DNA from: Phanerodontia chrysosporium
Taxonomy: Eukaryota; Basidiomycota; Agaricomycetes; Polyporales; Phanerochaetaceae
NCBI GenBank assembly: GCA_001910725.1
Contig: MJGA01000019.1
Coordinates: 558,001-622,000, forward strand
DNA: 64,000 nucleotides
Reading direction: 5' to 3'
The notes under the pieces are model-generated. The model was given only the letters and a program-made list of their open reading frames with translations. It ran no database searches and had not been told where the DNA came from. This document shows, piece after piece, positions 36,457 through 46,443 of this stretch (position 1 is its first letter; each line of letters opens with the position of its first letter). Position numbers and translations under genes: made by a program.

Positions 36457-38846
36457 TTTTGCGGAATGGTTCGGAATCCGTTGAGCTGGCCGCTTTGTGG
36501 GAACGTCGCCGCGTGCGACGCCGAGAGAAATTATGGGGAAATGGATAGAATAATCGTAGATGTCGTTACAAGATGGTGGTGGTAAGTAAGAAAGGAATGT
36601 TGGGGATTATATGCAAGAGGCCCATCCGTTTGTATCCGTACGACGTCGCGAACAGCGGACTTAAGGATCAAAAGATTGCCTCGGCAAGATTAGCGCCGCC
36701 ACAAAGGTCCCGACGTTTCCCGACGCTTTCTGATGCGCCATCCCGTTTTTAGACTTGCGCTCTTCCCTCACCTCCTCGCGCAGTGTCGACCACGACCTCA
36801 AGACCTTTGTCGCCGGCATCCTCGATGTCCAGCTTTGTATCGAATCGTCGACATTCGAGCAGAGTCTCTGGCCGTCGGAGCTCCACGATCGAGCACAGTC
36901 CGATGACCTCTTACGCTGGATCGACACAACCTATCTCGGCAAGCCTGCGGAAGCAAATACACGACTATCACAGGGCCTACAGCGTATAGCATGATCCTTC
37001 CCTGTGCGTCGCTTGCTTTCTCTTCACCCCGTTTCAGATGCGGCAGGGCTATTCCCGTGCACTCGTTCACCGCTGTCGTCACTGTTCTCCACAGCTGCTC
37101 TAGGGGCGTTTCATAGGTTCTGCGTTCTGTTGGGGCACTGCAGCTCAAAAATCAAGGCTCTCCATTCGACGCCTTGCGCTCTCGTTGCGTTCTATGGCAA
37201 TGAATGACAAAAACTCCTTGCAAACGTGATAGCTGACGTCCCAGATCATGGCGTGACCCGGAGTACGGCAGCTGCGCCTGCTCCCAGCGAGTCTCAAATT
37301 TGCGCCCACTAGGTCTGTGTCACTTTTTTGTCAAAACTACGTTCTGTGGATGCGAACAGCATAGTCGACAGATCATCTTCCCGCCTTACCGCCGCTTTCT
37401 CGACAACTCGCTCGGATCCGCCACAAATGAAGGCACGTTCGCTCGCCATGTCTCGCCTTCTCGCAGGTGGCCTCGCGCGGCATCAGCCTCACGGGTCCTA
37501 CTCTGATCACAGTCGACATGTGCTTTCGACACCTTGTGCCTGGATTTCCCGGATCCTCCTTAGGCATATACCTCCTGAACCACGCTCGCCCCTGAGACAT
37601 CCTCCGGGGCGCATACATCTTCCACCTGCTCCGACAGTGACGCTCTTCCTCTCTGGACATTCATTATCGGCGCCCCCACCTCCTCTCTTTGCCTTGCAAT
37701 CACCACACACTCACGGCCTTCAGAAAAGGTGTCAGTCTCAAGTGTACTGCTCTTCTTCAGTCGTTCGTTATCTTCCAATGCCGACCGCCGGAGGGTCGGT
37801 CCTGTTCTCCACACACTGACCCGTACCCCGCATTAGAAACGTGCAATTTTTAGGCTATCCGTGAATCCTCCCTTCCTTCCCCGCTCTCCACTTTCGCAGA
37901 TTGAGCGAGATGACGTGGGCCGACATTCGGGCAATCACCGAATGAACGTGATTAGCGCCAGCGCCACGAAGCCTCCCGCCTCCCATTCCGGTGGCGTCGT
38001 CATACGTCCGCTACACCTGACCCGCATCTCGTTCCGCAGGTGGTTGAGAGAAAGTCTCGCTCTCGTATCCCTCATCATGTACGTGTGCTTGCGGCTTGCG
38101 GATCTGCCGAACAGAAGGCCAGGATGTACTCTGCTAAGGCTGAAGTGACGCCGACGCGGCAATTTCTCGTGCAGGAGGATGCATCTGTCATCGGAGCCGG
38201 GCCGCCAAATTGATGACCGTTCGATTGCACGCACCACTCCGCACCCTTCCCACTCCTTCTCAAGCCTACATCTCATTCCTGGCTTGACGATGCGTCCGCG
38301 CCTGCGCAACCCTTACCAGTAGCCGCTACGCCACCGTTGCAGATATGTGTATCCTGATACATTCTGTGGTTACGTCTCCGTAAGCGAATGAAACTGATCA
38401 TCTACCCTCTGGCGACCATCGTCCTCCTGCCCAGAGGTTGACAACGGCCAGGTGCATCACCGTCTGTTCATACCGACGATCATACGCGTCATGGATCTGC
38501 GTTGTGCAACGGGGGAGACAGCATGATCGCAGATCTGATGGCGCGGGCTTACGGCGGTCGTGAGCGCTTGCGTAGGCTTGCGTTGATGAACCGCAGGCGT
38601 CTGGTGGACGGACACTCGCTCTTGCTCTTCTCCACGACTCACGCCTTTCTCGTGACACATTTTCTCTCTTTCTCACGGGCCTGGCTGGTACGCAGCGGTC
38701 TCATGGTATATTGAGCTGCCCTGACCCATTGACAGCTCTCTTTTGGTGTTTTCCCGCTCCAGCACGACCAACCGAACACGCTCCTTTGCACGCACACTAC
38801 CCTTACGCTACGCAAGACTCTCGCTATCCACGGCTTTACGTCAGTC
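36457..38846. other. Gene-poor interval
   Basis: These 2.4 kb contain only short overlapping open frames on both strands, with no recognisable domain, consistent splice pattern or repeat. Long stretches of the plus strand are pyrimidine-rich. A small frame at 36755-36994 (+, LTSSRSVDHDLKTFVAGILDV) looks more protein-like than the rest and might be one exon of an unseen gene, but I cannot join it to others. Confidence 0.35.
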
Positions 38847-39233
38847 ATGCATACGTTCAAGACCATCGTCGCCATCATTCTCTGCTGGGCAGTCGCGCCT
38901 GCGCTCGCTTGGCCGTACGTCGCTCTCCATGCTCTGTGTACCAGGCTCACCGTGATTCTTCTGTCAGAATATTCCCATGGGGCTCGCCCACACCCATACC
39001 CTTTATCGTGACTTCCACTACGGTCATTGCCTCGCAAGTTGCAACCTGGGCTCCGACCGTCACTCCACCAAGGTATGTCCTTGGTTTACCTCCTCCCCGC
39101 GGACTACCCAGCCAACCCGCAACGGTAGCACTCCAGACCTTCCCACACTGCTACACTCTGCTCCGATGGAGCAGCTCGCGGTCAAGATCGATGACAGGCA
39201 GAAGGTTCTGTACGTTCCTACCCACACGAGATC
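38847..39233 (+). pseudogene. Small secreted-protein gene split by the LTR retrotransposon (5' part)
   Basis: From the ATG at 38847 I read exons 38847-38914, 38968-39072 and 39129-39233, all with GT/AG junctions. The N-terminus is a clean signal peptide (MHTFKTIVAIILCWAVAPALA), then Trp/Pro/Thr-rich sequence. The retrotransposon starts at 39234 inside the third exon. Continuing the same frame from 47832, just past the element and its 5-bp target duplication, gives 24 more codons and a stop at 47905-47907, for a 117-aa prediction. Agreement of three introns, the signal peptide and the frame across the insertion supports a real gene that was interrupted. It has no recognisable family. Short secreted proteins are frequent in fungi and many act outside the cell. 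A chance ORF is still possible. Confidence 0.4.
39229..39233. repeat. Left 5-bp target site duplication of the LTR element
   Basis: AGATC directly precedes the left LTR and is repeated directly after the right LTR at 47827-47831. Five bases is the usual duplication length for Ty3/Gypsy integrases. Confidence 0.92.
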
Positions 39234-39765
39234 TGTCAAAGTAAACCCCGCTACTTACCTTAGTAGCTTAAGTGGGGTTGGACTTGACTGCGAGGGTGCG
39301 AGTGAAGTGGGTGAAAGACGAGGTAGATGATGCTGGGGACTTAAGCCCAGCAGAGCCCGGTATATATACATGAAGGGGAGGACCCCTGGTACTACCCGAG
39401 ACCCTTGATACTGCCCATCACATGCGCGATGGCGTGATGATGGTGCGATACTTGCCAAGACACTCCGGGCTCGGCGAAGTCTAAAGCCGAGTACCGGATG
39501 TGTCCGGAACCTTCTACGCTATTCTAGAATACACTACCCGGACCCTGGGTCCGGCTACCTACTATACCCTTGTACCGGAGCGTCTACATCATAGATAAGA
39601 TAAAGATAAGATCCTCACATGACTCTGAGTCCATTCCCAGCACGTGACCAACACGTGACCGCGTTCTGACGCGTGCCTGTCCTAACCCTAGTCCATAACC
39701 CTAACCCCTGGCGCCTACTGGGCGCTTACGAGAATAAAAACGTAGGGAATTAGAAAACTGTGACA
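39234..39765 (-). repeat. 3' LTR (left), 532 bp
   Basis: It begins TGTCAAAGTAAACCCC and ends AAAACTGTGACA on the plus strand, with TG...CA ends. It carries a perfect 17-bp palindrome CCGGACCCTGGGTCCGG (39538-39554), two CACGTGACC boxes 11 bp apart (39641-39649 and 39652-39660), and telomere-like CCCTAA units (about 39681-39708). Confidence 0.96.
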
Positions 39766-39780
39766 GTACCCCCTCTTCAG
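39766..39780 (-). other. Polypurine tract
   Basis: On the sense (minus) strand the sequence directly before the 3' LTR reads CTGAAGAGGGGGTAC, a purine-rich run in the position where plus-strand DNA synthesis is primed in LTR elements. Confidence 0.75.
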
Positions 39781-39804
39781 ATTCGAACTCCCGAGAGAAG
39801 ACTT

Positions 39805-42800
39805 TTATTTTCCAGTGGATCCAAACCCGCCTGATCCACGATCAGTTGACTGTAGTGTTTCGACGATTTCTATATCGGCATCGGCAATTTTCTCCAGGAT
39901 CAATTGAGCCGTCCTATCTCCAGTCGTGACTGTGAAGTCACTGTCGCTTGTGTTAAGGAGTAGTATTTTGACGATACCCGTGTAGTCCCGGTCGATAACG
40001 CCTGCGCCGACATGAATGCCTTTGAGTGCCAGTCCTGATCGCGGTGCAATCCGTCCATAGGTTCCAGTTGGAACTCGGATGTGAATGCCAGTGCTGATGA
40101 GTTTGCGGTCTCCTGCTGGAATTGTTACATCTTCTGCTGCATACAGGTCCCAGCCTGCTGCCTCGGTGGTGCTCTTGGATGGTGTTTTTCCACCATCTAG
40201 AACGATCTGAAGGGTTTCCTCTTCGTCGAGTTCTAAACCGTCTGTTTCCATAGGTGCTTCTTCGTTCCGAACGCGCCAAAATTCCGCGATCTTCTCTTTA
40301 GCACCTTCCAGATTACTTTCTGGTTCCCATTTGTCTTCTTCTGGCCCATAACCCTTCCATCGAACCATGTACCAGTTTCGTTTCCTGACACGCCCGGTAG
40401 TCTTATGGTTGAGAATTTTCTCGACCTCGTACTCGAGCTCTTCGTCGTGAACTTCTGGCTCTGGTGGTGCGGCTCGTTGGCCGACGATGGAGGGCATAGA
40501 ATAGGGGATTAATTTACTAGCGTGGAAAACCGGGTGATATGCCCTGTATTGTGGAGGCAGTTTCACCTTGAAGGTTACTTTGGACAGTTGCTCGATGATT
40601 TCGAACGGTCCTAGGTACCTCGGTGTCAGCGTGCGTTGAGTGGTTTGGTAATCCTTTGAATTCAGCAGGACTTTGTCGCCGACTTTAAACGGCACTTCTT
40701 GCTTGTTCTGGTCGTAGTACCACTTCATACGGTCCGCTGCTAGTTGTAGGGCTGCTTTGGCCTTGTCTTGGGCGTCTTGTCTAAGTCTGAATATCTCGTT
40801 CAAGTCTTTGCTTTTGGCTTGCTTGTCGAGAGTTGGTCCTGCCCGTGGGTGTCTACCATATTCTAGAAAGAACGGTGTGTCCTTTGTACTTTCATGTGCT
40901 GCGTTGTTGTAGGCGAATTCTGCAGTGGGCAGATAATCGACCCAGTCTTCGTGATTGACATTATCAGCGAAGCAGCGTAGGTACTGTTCTAGAACTTGAT
41001 TTACTCGTTCAGTTTGACCATCTGTTTGAGGGTGATATGCCGTAGACATCGCTGACTCGATACCGAGTAGCTTACACCATTCTTGAAAGAGTTCTGCCGC
41101 GAATTGAGTTCCTCTGTCTGAGATTATCTGCAAAGGTAATCCGTGGATAGGGTAAATTCTATCCATCAGGATCTTTGCGAGGTCTTTAGCAGAGAATTTG
41201 TTCGTTATCGCGAAGAAACGTGCTCTCTTGGTGAGTCGGCATACAACGACGAGGATGGCGTCCTTTCCTCTTGACGGCATCAACTGAGTAATCAAGTCGA
41301 TGGTAATAACTTCCCAAGGTCCGTTAGGTACCTTGTTGGGCATGAGTTGTCCGTAGGTCTGCTGTGTGCGATTCTTCATTCGCTGACACGTGTCGCAACC
41401 TGTGACGTATTTCTTGACGAAGACAGACATTCCCGGCCACCAATAGTTTCGGGAGACAAGTTCGTAGGTCTTCCATCTGCCTGGATGTCCGGCTGATGGG
41501 TGGTCGTGGTGCATTTGGACTACTCGTCGTCGTAAGTCCTCATTCTCATCCTTCGGTATGTAGATATGTCCCCGGAAGAGTAGCAATCCATTCTCAAAGT
41601 TCCATTCCTCTAACGGTTTCTTGAACTCGCGTGGGCCTGATTTGAGTAACGATTGATAGTTCTTGGTGACTTCGTCGGATAACAGAGCCTTCTTGACCTC
41701 TTGGAGCAGTAAATCGTCGTTTACTGGAGCGTCATGGGAGGCGTCGATCGCGCAGACTTCGAGCAGATTGGCGAAAAATTCTGGCTTCAGAAGAATATGG
41801 TCGCGATTATCGAGTTCTACCCCCTCTTCATGATCTGGTCTCCTGGACAGAGGGTCTTCAGCTTCCATTGTTTTACCCGGCTTGTGGTGTAGTGTGAAAT
41901 GGAATCTTGTTAGATATAATGCCCAACGAGCTTGACGACGAGACAATTTCTGGGCCTGCTTGAAATAAGTCAGGTTTTGGTGGTCTGACCATATCTCGAA
42001 TTTCTCCGGATGTCCCTCTAGATAGTGCCTATACTCTTCTAACCCGCGGATTATGGCCAACATCTCTTTGTCGTATATCTCATAGTTCCTTTCGTGAACA
42101 TTGAGTGACTTGGAGTGGAAGGCTACCGGATGGTAAAGCTTATCATTTGGGTCGAGTTGTGACAAAACCGAGCCGATCGCGAAATCACTCGCGTCGGTAG
42201 AGAGCCTGAACGGATTAACGTCGTCCGGAATTCGTAGAATTGGTGCAGAAGTGAACGCCTTTTTCAGGTCGTCAAACGCCTTCTGCTGGTCGGGACCCCA
42301 TTCCCATGGTTGATCCTTCTTGGTGAGTACCGTGAGTGACTTCGTGATCTTCGCAAAGTCTTTAATAAACCTGCGATAGAAATTCGCGAATCCAAGAAAT
42401 GCCTGAACGTGCTTGACCTTGGTCGGTACGGGCCACTCCGTTACGCCTGTGACTTTAGCAGGGTCCATTTCTACATGATTTTTGGATATAATCATGCCGA
42501 GATAGGCGAGCTTGTCCTTCTCGAATAGACACTTTTCTGCTTTTGCGAAGAGGTCGTTGTCTTCCAGTCGCTGCAACACTTCGTGTACGATCTTTCGATG
42601 TTCCTCGCGGTCATTGCCGAAGATGAGGATATCGTCGAGGTAGACCATAACCTTTCCTTGACGGATAAGGTCTTCGAAAATGTTGTTCATCATATTCTGA
42701 AATGTTGCCGGTGCGTTTGCGAATCCAAAGTACATAACTTTGGCCTGAAATAAACCATCCTTGGTTACAAAAGCCGTTTTCCACTCGTCACCTTCCTTGA

Positions 42801-43956
42801 TGCGGACATTGTTATATCCCCATCGAAGGTCGATTTTTGTGAATATCGACGCCTGAGACAGTGCGTCGATTAAGTCGGCGATGCGAGGGATAGGATAACG
42901 GTTTTTCTTTGTAATTCCATTCAAGGGGCGGTAATCCATGCAAGGTCGCAAACTTCCATCGGCCTTCTTTACGAAAAAGAATGATGCAGCGATGGGTGAC
43001 TTTGACTCTTCTATGTAGCCTTTTCGGCGTTCCTCACGAATCCACTCGTCGAAAGACGAGCGTTGTCTCTGGTCTAGTGGGTACACCTTTCCGATTGGGG
43101 GCAGCTTAGCTCCTTCCTCAAATTCGATGGCATGATCCCATGGTTTGTGGGTGGGCATGCGTTCAGACTTGGTTTTACTGAAAACGCTTTCGAATTTGTG
43201 GACCCAACTCGGTACCTGTGATTTCCATTGCGAGGTGTCAACTGTATCGTCGTCATCCTTTTCCAGGATGTCAGCGACAGCCTCGGCTTGCGTTCGTTCC
43301 TCTGGGTTACTGAAATCAACCCAGTTGATGTGGTGGGGAATATCCTCTTCTCCAATATCGTCCAGTGAGGATTCCCAAGGTTGCTCTGGTTCGAGCTCTG
43401 CCAGCTCCTCGTCATTGCCGATTTCGATGTCGAGGGCTTGGACTTTTTGTGCCATGCTGGAGACTTTGCATGATTCAGGACATCTGGTGAACTCCCAATT
43501 GCCTTTTGCCCAGTCGATTTCTGGGTTATGCCGGTGTAGGAACTTGTACCCTATGTACATGTCTTTGTCGTGCAAATCTGTCACGAGCAAGTACTGGGTG
43601 TGTTTATGCGTTCCAATTTCCAAGTAGGCTCGCAGGGCGTGAGTGATTCGTCCTGCTTTATTGATCGTTCCATCCGCATTTTTTACTTCATACGGATTTG
43701 CCAACTTAATAGTTACCAGATTGTTCTTTTCGACGAAGCTGTGATTGATGAAACTCGTCGTGGCGCCTGAATCAACCAGGGCTTCTGCCTGCGCTTTTTT
43801 ACCATACACCCACAGAGTAATAGGAAGTTTGAACGATAATGATTTATTACGCGAGACGTTCAATACATCAATGTCAATTACTCTATCTACATCCAGTGTA
43901 GACTCGGCCGTGGGTACATGATCAGCGTTACTGACCTGTAGGACGCAGGGATCCAC
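39805..43956 (-). CDS. pol: Pol polyprotein: protease, RT, RNase H, integrase, chromodomain, dUTPase
   Basis: This is an open frame of 1383 codons. In order: aspartic protease (ALVDSGATTSF, about residue 60), reverse transcriptase (LRPCMDYRPLN, then the YLDD catalytic motif near 440), RNase H (LSTDASDFAIGSVL), integrase with an HHCC zinc-binding start (HHDHPSAGH ... CDTCQ) and a DDE core (ISDRGTQF), a chromodomain (YEVEKILNHKTTGRV...WYMVRWKGYGPEEDKWEP), and a terminal trimeric-type dUTPase with its motifs (AAGWDLYAAED, RIAPRSGLA, VGAGVIDRDYTG, RTAQLILEK, DRGSGGFGSTG). The first codon listed is GTG and overlaps the gag stop as TAGTG. The frame is -1 relative to gag and is open upstream only to 43980, so synthesis probably needs a -1 shift or stop-restart within a 22-nt window. 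The dUTPase would limit uracil incorporation during cDNA synthesis. Confidence 0.95.
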   Translation of the reverse strand: MDPCVLQVSNADHVPTAESTLDVDRVIDIDVLNVSRNKSLSFKLPITLWVYGKKAQAEALVDSGATTSFINHSFVEKNNLVTIKLANPYEVKNADGTINKAGRITHALRAYLEIGTHKHTQYLLVTDLHDKDMYIGYKFLHRHNPEIDWAKGNWEFTRCPESCKVSSMAQKVQALDIEIGNDEELAELEPEQPWESSLDDIGEEDIPHHINWVDFSNPEERTQAEAVADILEKDDDDTVDTSQWKSQVPSWVHKFESVFSKTKSERMPTHKPWDHAIEFEEGAKLPPIGKVYPLDQRQRSSFDEWIREERRKGYIEESKSPIAASFFFVKKADGSLRPCMDYRPLNGITKKNRYPIPRIADLIDALSQASIFTKIDLRWGYNNVRIKEGDEWKTAFVTKDGLFQAKVMYFGFANAPATFQNMMNNIFEDLIRQGKVMVYLDDILIFGNDREEHRKIVHEVLQRLEDNDLFAKAEKCLFEKDKLAYLGMIISKNHVEMDPAKVTGVTEWPVPTKVKHVQAFLGFANFYRRFIKDFAKITKSLTVLTKKDQPWEWGPDQQKAFDDLKKAFTSAPILRIPDDVNPFRLSTDASDFAIGSVLSQLDPNDKLYHPVAFHSKSLNVHERNYEIYDKEMLAIIRGLEEYRHYLEGHPEKFEIWSDHQNLTYFKQAQKLSRRQARWALYLTRFHFTLHHKPGKTMEAEDPLSRRPDHEEGVELDNRDHILLKPEFFANLLEVCAIDASHDAPVNDDLLLQEVKKALLSDEVTKNYQSLLKSGPREFKKPLEEWNFENGLLLFRGHIYIPKDENEDLRRRVVQMHHDHPSAGHPGRWKTYELVSRNYWWPGMSVFVKKYVTGCDTCQRMKNRTQQTYGQLMPNKVPNGPWEVITIDLITQLMPSRGKDAILVVVCRLTKRARFFAITNKFSAKDLAKILMDRIYPIHGLPLQIISDRGTQFAAELFQEWCKLLGIESAMSTAYHPQTDGQTERVNQVLEQYLRCFADNVNHEDWVDYLPTAEFAYNNAAHESTKDTPFFLEYGRHPRAGPTLDKQAKSKDLNEIFRLRQDAQDKAKAALQLAADRMKWYYDQNKQEVPFKVGDKVLLNSKDYQTTQRTLTPRYLGPFEIIEQLSKVTFKVKLPPQYRAYHPVFHASKLIPYSMPSIVGQRAAPPEPEVHDEELEYEVEKILNHKTTGRVRKRNWYMVRWKGYGPEEDKWEPESNLEGAKEKIAEFWRVRNEEAPMETDGLELDEEETLQIVLDGGKTPSKSTTEAAGWDLYAAEDVTIPAGDRKLISTGIHIRVPTGTYGRIAPRSGLALKGIHVGAGVIDRDYTGIVKILLLNTSDSDFTVTTGDRTAQLILEKIADADIEIVETLQSTDRGSGGFGSTGK

Positions 43957-45524
43957 TACAGGTCGTTGAGAAAATCCACTTTACGGTCAGACGATTTCGC
44001 GTATTTAGCAGCTTGGGCCCTCATACGTGCACGCCTAGCTTCCCGCTCATCAACGGGTTCCTGGGGGGGAGTCTGTTTCAACTCCTTCTCGTCCTCCTCC
44101 GTCCATTCGTGGATACGGGCCGCATTGATGACGACTTCGTCGTCGGCCTCGAGTCCCGCGATCTCCTTCTCCAATTCGGCCATCCTGGCCTTCGCTTGGT
44201 TGAAGGAATTTTTCTTGGCAGCGAGTGCCGCTGCGTTCTTGCCTTTTCCTTGATTGTTACTCCCCCCGCTCGAGGAGGAGGCCTTGCCGTTGTTGTTGTT
44301 GTTACCGGAGGACTGCTGCGGCTTCTGGTCCTTGAGCGAGAAGCAGTCTGAAGTGACGTGCGTTTTAGCACGTGCGAACTTCTTCAGCTCAGTGCAAATG
44401 GCGCAGGGAGTTGAAACCTTCTTGGCTTCTTGTGAGTTCGCCTGTTGTTTCCCCTTGCCTTTGCCCTTGCCCGTCTGAGCCGCGCTGATGTCCATAGCAT
44501 TCGGGTCCGGTGTAGAACCCGAGCCGTGTGAGTTTCCCTTGCTGAAGATGTGCGTCGCTGCGCGGTCGGGGTAGAGTTCCTTGTATGCCTCAACGAGATA
44601 CGTCATGAATTCCGACGCGGTTGTAGGCCAACTCGAGCGACCGCGACCCAGCACGAAGATGCCCAGCTTCTCCTCGACGTTGTCGTACAGCTTGTTAATC
44701 ATATGTGCGTCCGTGAACGGCTTGCTGCTGTTGTCGAGGAGTACCTTGAAGCGAACCGAGTAGTCGATGATATCCTTCTGAAGGGCCGACTTGTCGTTGA
44801 GTAGCTTCTCGAGGTCCTTCGTTGCCGTGCGCGTAACATCCTTTTGACCGTAAACCGTCTGGAGACTAGCCCAGAAGCTGTCAACCGAGCCCATGTTCTC
44901 GCCCCTGGCGTTCTTGTCCAGCAGTGGTTGCATCAGCTTCAGGGCTGGTTCGCGCAACAGGGACAACGCATTGACTATGCGCTGTTTGTCCGTCGTGATG
45001 CCCTGAGTGCTGTTCCAAAGCTCGACCAGATTTTTCCATTCCTCAAACTTCGTCGTATTCTTCTCGCCTGAGAAGAGCGGCGGTTGGGCGGACTTGGGGC
45101 GAGCAGGTGCGCCCCCTCCTGAACCGATACCGGCTGGGAGGGCGTTCAACTGTTTGATCGCATTGTCTGCGATCCCCTTGACGCTTTCCAGCCCGGCTTC
45201 CTGGACATAGGTGATTTTCTGGGTTTCGACCAGCTCATGGCGAACTTCGTCCACCCTCTCCAGAATCGACGTCATAGCCTCATTAAAAATATTGAGGAAC
45301 CCATCGAATAGGTGCCTCACGTGGGCCTCGTTCTGACGGGAGGCTTCAACAACCCCCGCGTAGATCGATTCTTGGATGAAGATCCTTTGGTTCTGCGATA
45401 TTTCCTCTGGTGCTGCGACCGAGGAGATGGCCTGAACCGTGGTCTCGTGAGAGAGTTGGATATTGTCCGAGGACAAGTTGATGTCGGTCCAGTTGATGGC
45501 AGTGATTTGATCAGCGTCAGCCAT
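43956..45524 (-). CDS. gag: Gag structural protein
   Basis: It has 522 codons from the ATG at 45524. The central region has a typical retrotransposon Gag layout: PPLFSGEKNTTKFEEWKNLVELW, then FWASLQTVYGQKDV and a helical segment ending in FMTYLVEAYKELYPD. A Lys/Gln-rich basic stretch follows. The usual CCHC knuckle is replaced by CAICTELKKF...HVTSDC, spaced C-x2-C-x13-H-x4-C, so the loop is nine residues longer than normal. The C-terminus is charged and helical (AKARMAELEKEIAGLEADDE). The last codons and TAG overlap the pol frame. Gag should form the virus-like particle that packages element RNA. Confidence 0.88.
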   Translation of the reverse strand: MADADQITAINWTDINLSSDNIQLSHETTVQAISSVAAPEEISQNQRIFIQESIYAGVVEASRQNEAHVRHLFDGFLNIFNEAMTSILERVDEVRHELVETQKITYVQEAGLESVKGIADNAIKQLNALPAGIGSGGGAPARPKSAQPPLFSGEKNTTKFEEWKNLVELWNSTQGITTDKQRIVNALSLLREPALKLMQPLLDKNARGENMGSVDSFWASLQTVYGQKDVTRTATKDLEKLLNDKSALQKDIIDYSVRFKVLLDNSSKPFTDAHMINKLYDNVEEKLGIFVLGRGRSSWPTTASEFMTYLVEAYKELYPDRAATHIFSKGNSHGSGSTPDPNAMDISAAQTGKGKGKGKQQANSQEAKKVSTPCAICTELKKFARAKTHVTSDCFSLKDQKPQQSSGNNNNNGKASSSSGGSNNQGKGKNAAALAAKKNSFNQAKARMAELEKEIAGLEADDEVVINAARIHEWTEEDEKELKQTPPQEPVDEREARRARMRAQAAKYAKSSDRKVDFLNDL

Positions 45525-45657
45525 TGTTTCTTAGTCAAAAGGTATGTTAGTACAAATTCTTTCCACTTTTACAGTTGGAAAGTAAGGAAAACTCTTATGT
45601 ATCACACAGAAGTTCAGTATCAGGTGGAGTTTTTATTGCATCAGGTTACAGGTGGAT

Positions 45658-46443
45658 TTAGTATTCGAATGAGATATTGAGAGCGACTAGCTCCCTTGCG
45701 ATCTCTACATATCGAGTACTAAAATTTTCGAAGGATACATATTTTATTTTCTTTAGATCCCTCGTAATCCACCTGTAATGCTTTCCCTTCAACTTCTTTC
45801 TCCCCTTGTTCTCGTCGAAGTGGTCGTATAGGTCTTCGAAGTCGACGAGCAACTTCGAGACTTCGTCGCCTAGCTCCTTGTCGACCTTGTCGATGTCGAC
45901 GAGGTGGTCGCTGAGCGGTACCAAACGAAGGTTTACCGCGTTGAACAAATTCATCATCTCTTTTGTTCGATCGATGATGTGCGACTTCTGCATACGACCT
46001 GCTTCTTTCGGGACCTTGCCTTGCATGTCGCCGTCGTTCCCGTATGTCTCCTCGACCTCTTCTTGAGACAGGTGCTGAGGGGGGCCCAGACGACTCAGGA
46101 GTGAGGGAGCCGGATTCGAAATCCGGTCCTCGAGACGCTTGCGCGCCTTCATCTCCATGATGAGCCTGGAGGCCTGTTCGAGCGCCCAGAGGCGTTCCTC
46201 GAACTCCTCGTTGATGCGATCCTGTTCGGCCTTCGGGACGGGGCGGGTGACAGTGCGACGGTTACGCTCGCGCTGGAGGAGATACTTCTCGCGCTGTTTG
46301 GGGCGCTCGATCTCGGCCAGCTTCTCCTTGACCTCCTCGTAGACCTTTTCCTGGGTCTCCTTGCGAAGCGAGATGCGCTCGGCAAGGGAGGGGTAGGGGG
46401 CGGCGGCGTTGCGGGCAATGATGGTCTTGTTGTAGAACTTCAT
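45658..46443 (-). CDS. Extra ORF between the 5' leader and gag of the retrotransposon
   Basis: It has 261 codons, ATG at 46443, stop 134 bp before the gag start. It is highly charged and mostly helical, with coiled-coil-like stretches (EKVYEEVKEKLAEIERPKQREKY, INEEFEERLWALEQASRL), and a C-terminal Lys-rich part with aromatic residues (KGKHYRWITRDLKKIKYVSFENF). I recognise no retroelement domain. Its open frame inside a young element and its position argue it is expressed from element RNA. It could be a nucleic-acid-binding or particle accessory protein, or a captured host gene. Confidence 0.7.
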   Translation of the reverse strand: MKFYNKTIIARNAAAPYPSLAERISLRKETQEKVYEEVKEKLAEIERPKQREKYLLQRERNRRTVTRPVPKAEQDRINEEFEERLWALEQASRLIMEMKARKRLEDRISNPAPSLLSRLGPPQHLSQEEVEETYGNDGDMQGKVPKEAGRMQKSHIIDRTKEMMNLFNAVNLRLVPLSDHLVDIDKVDKELGDEVSKLLVDFEDLYDHFDENKGRKKLKGKHYRWITRDLKKIKYVSFENFSTRYVEIARELVALNISFEY

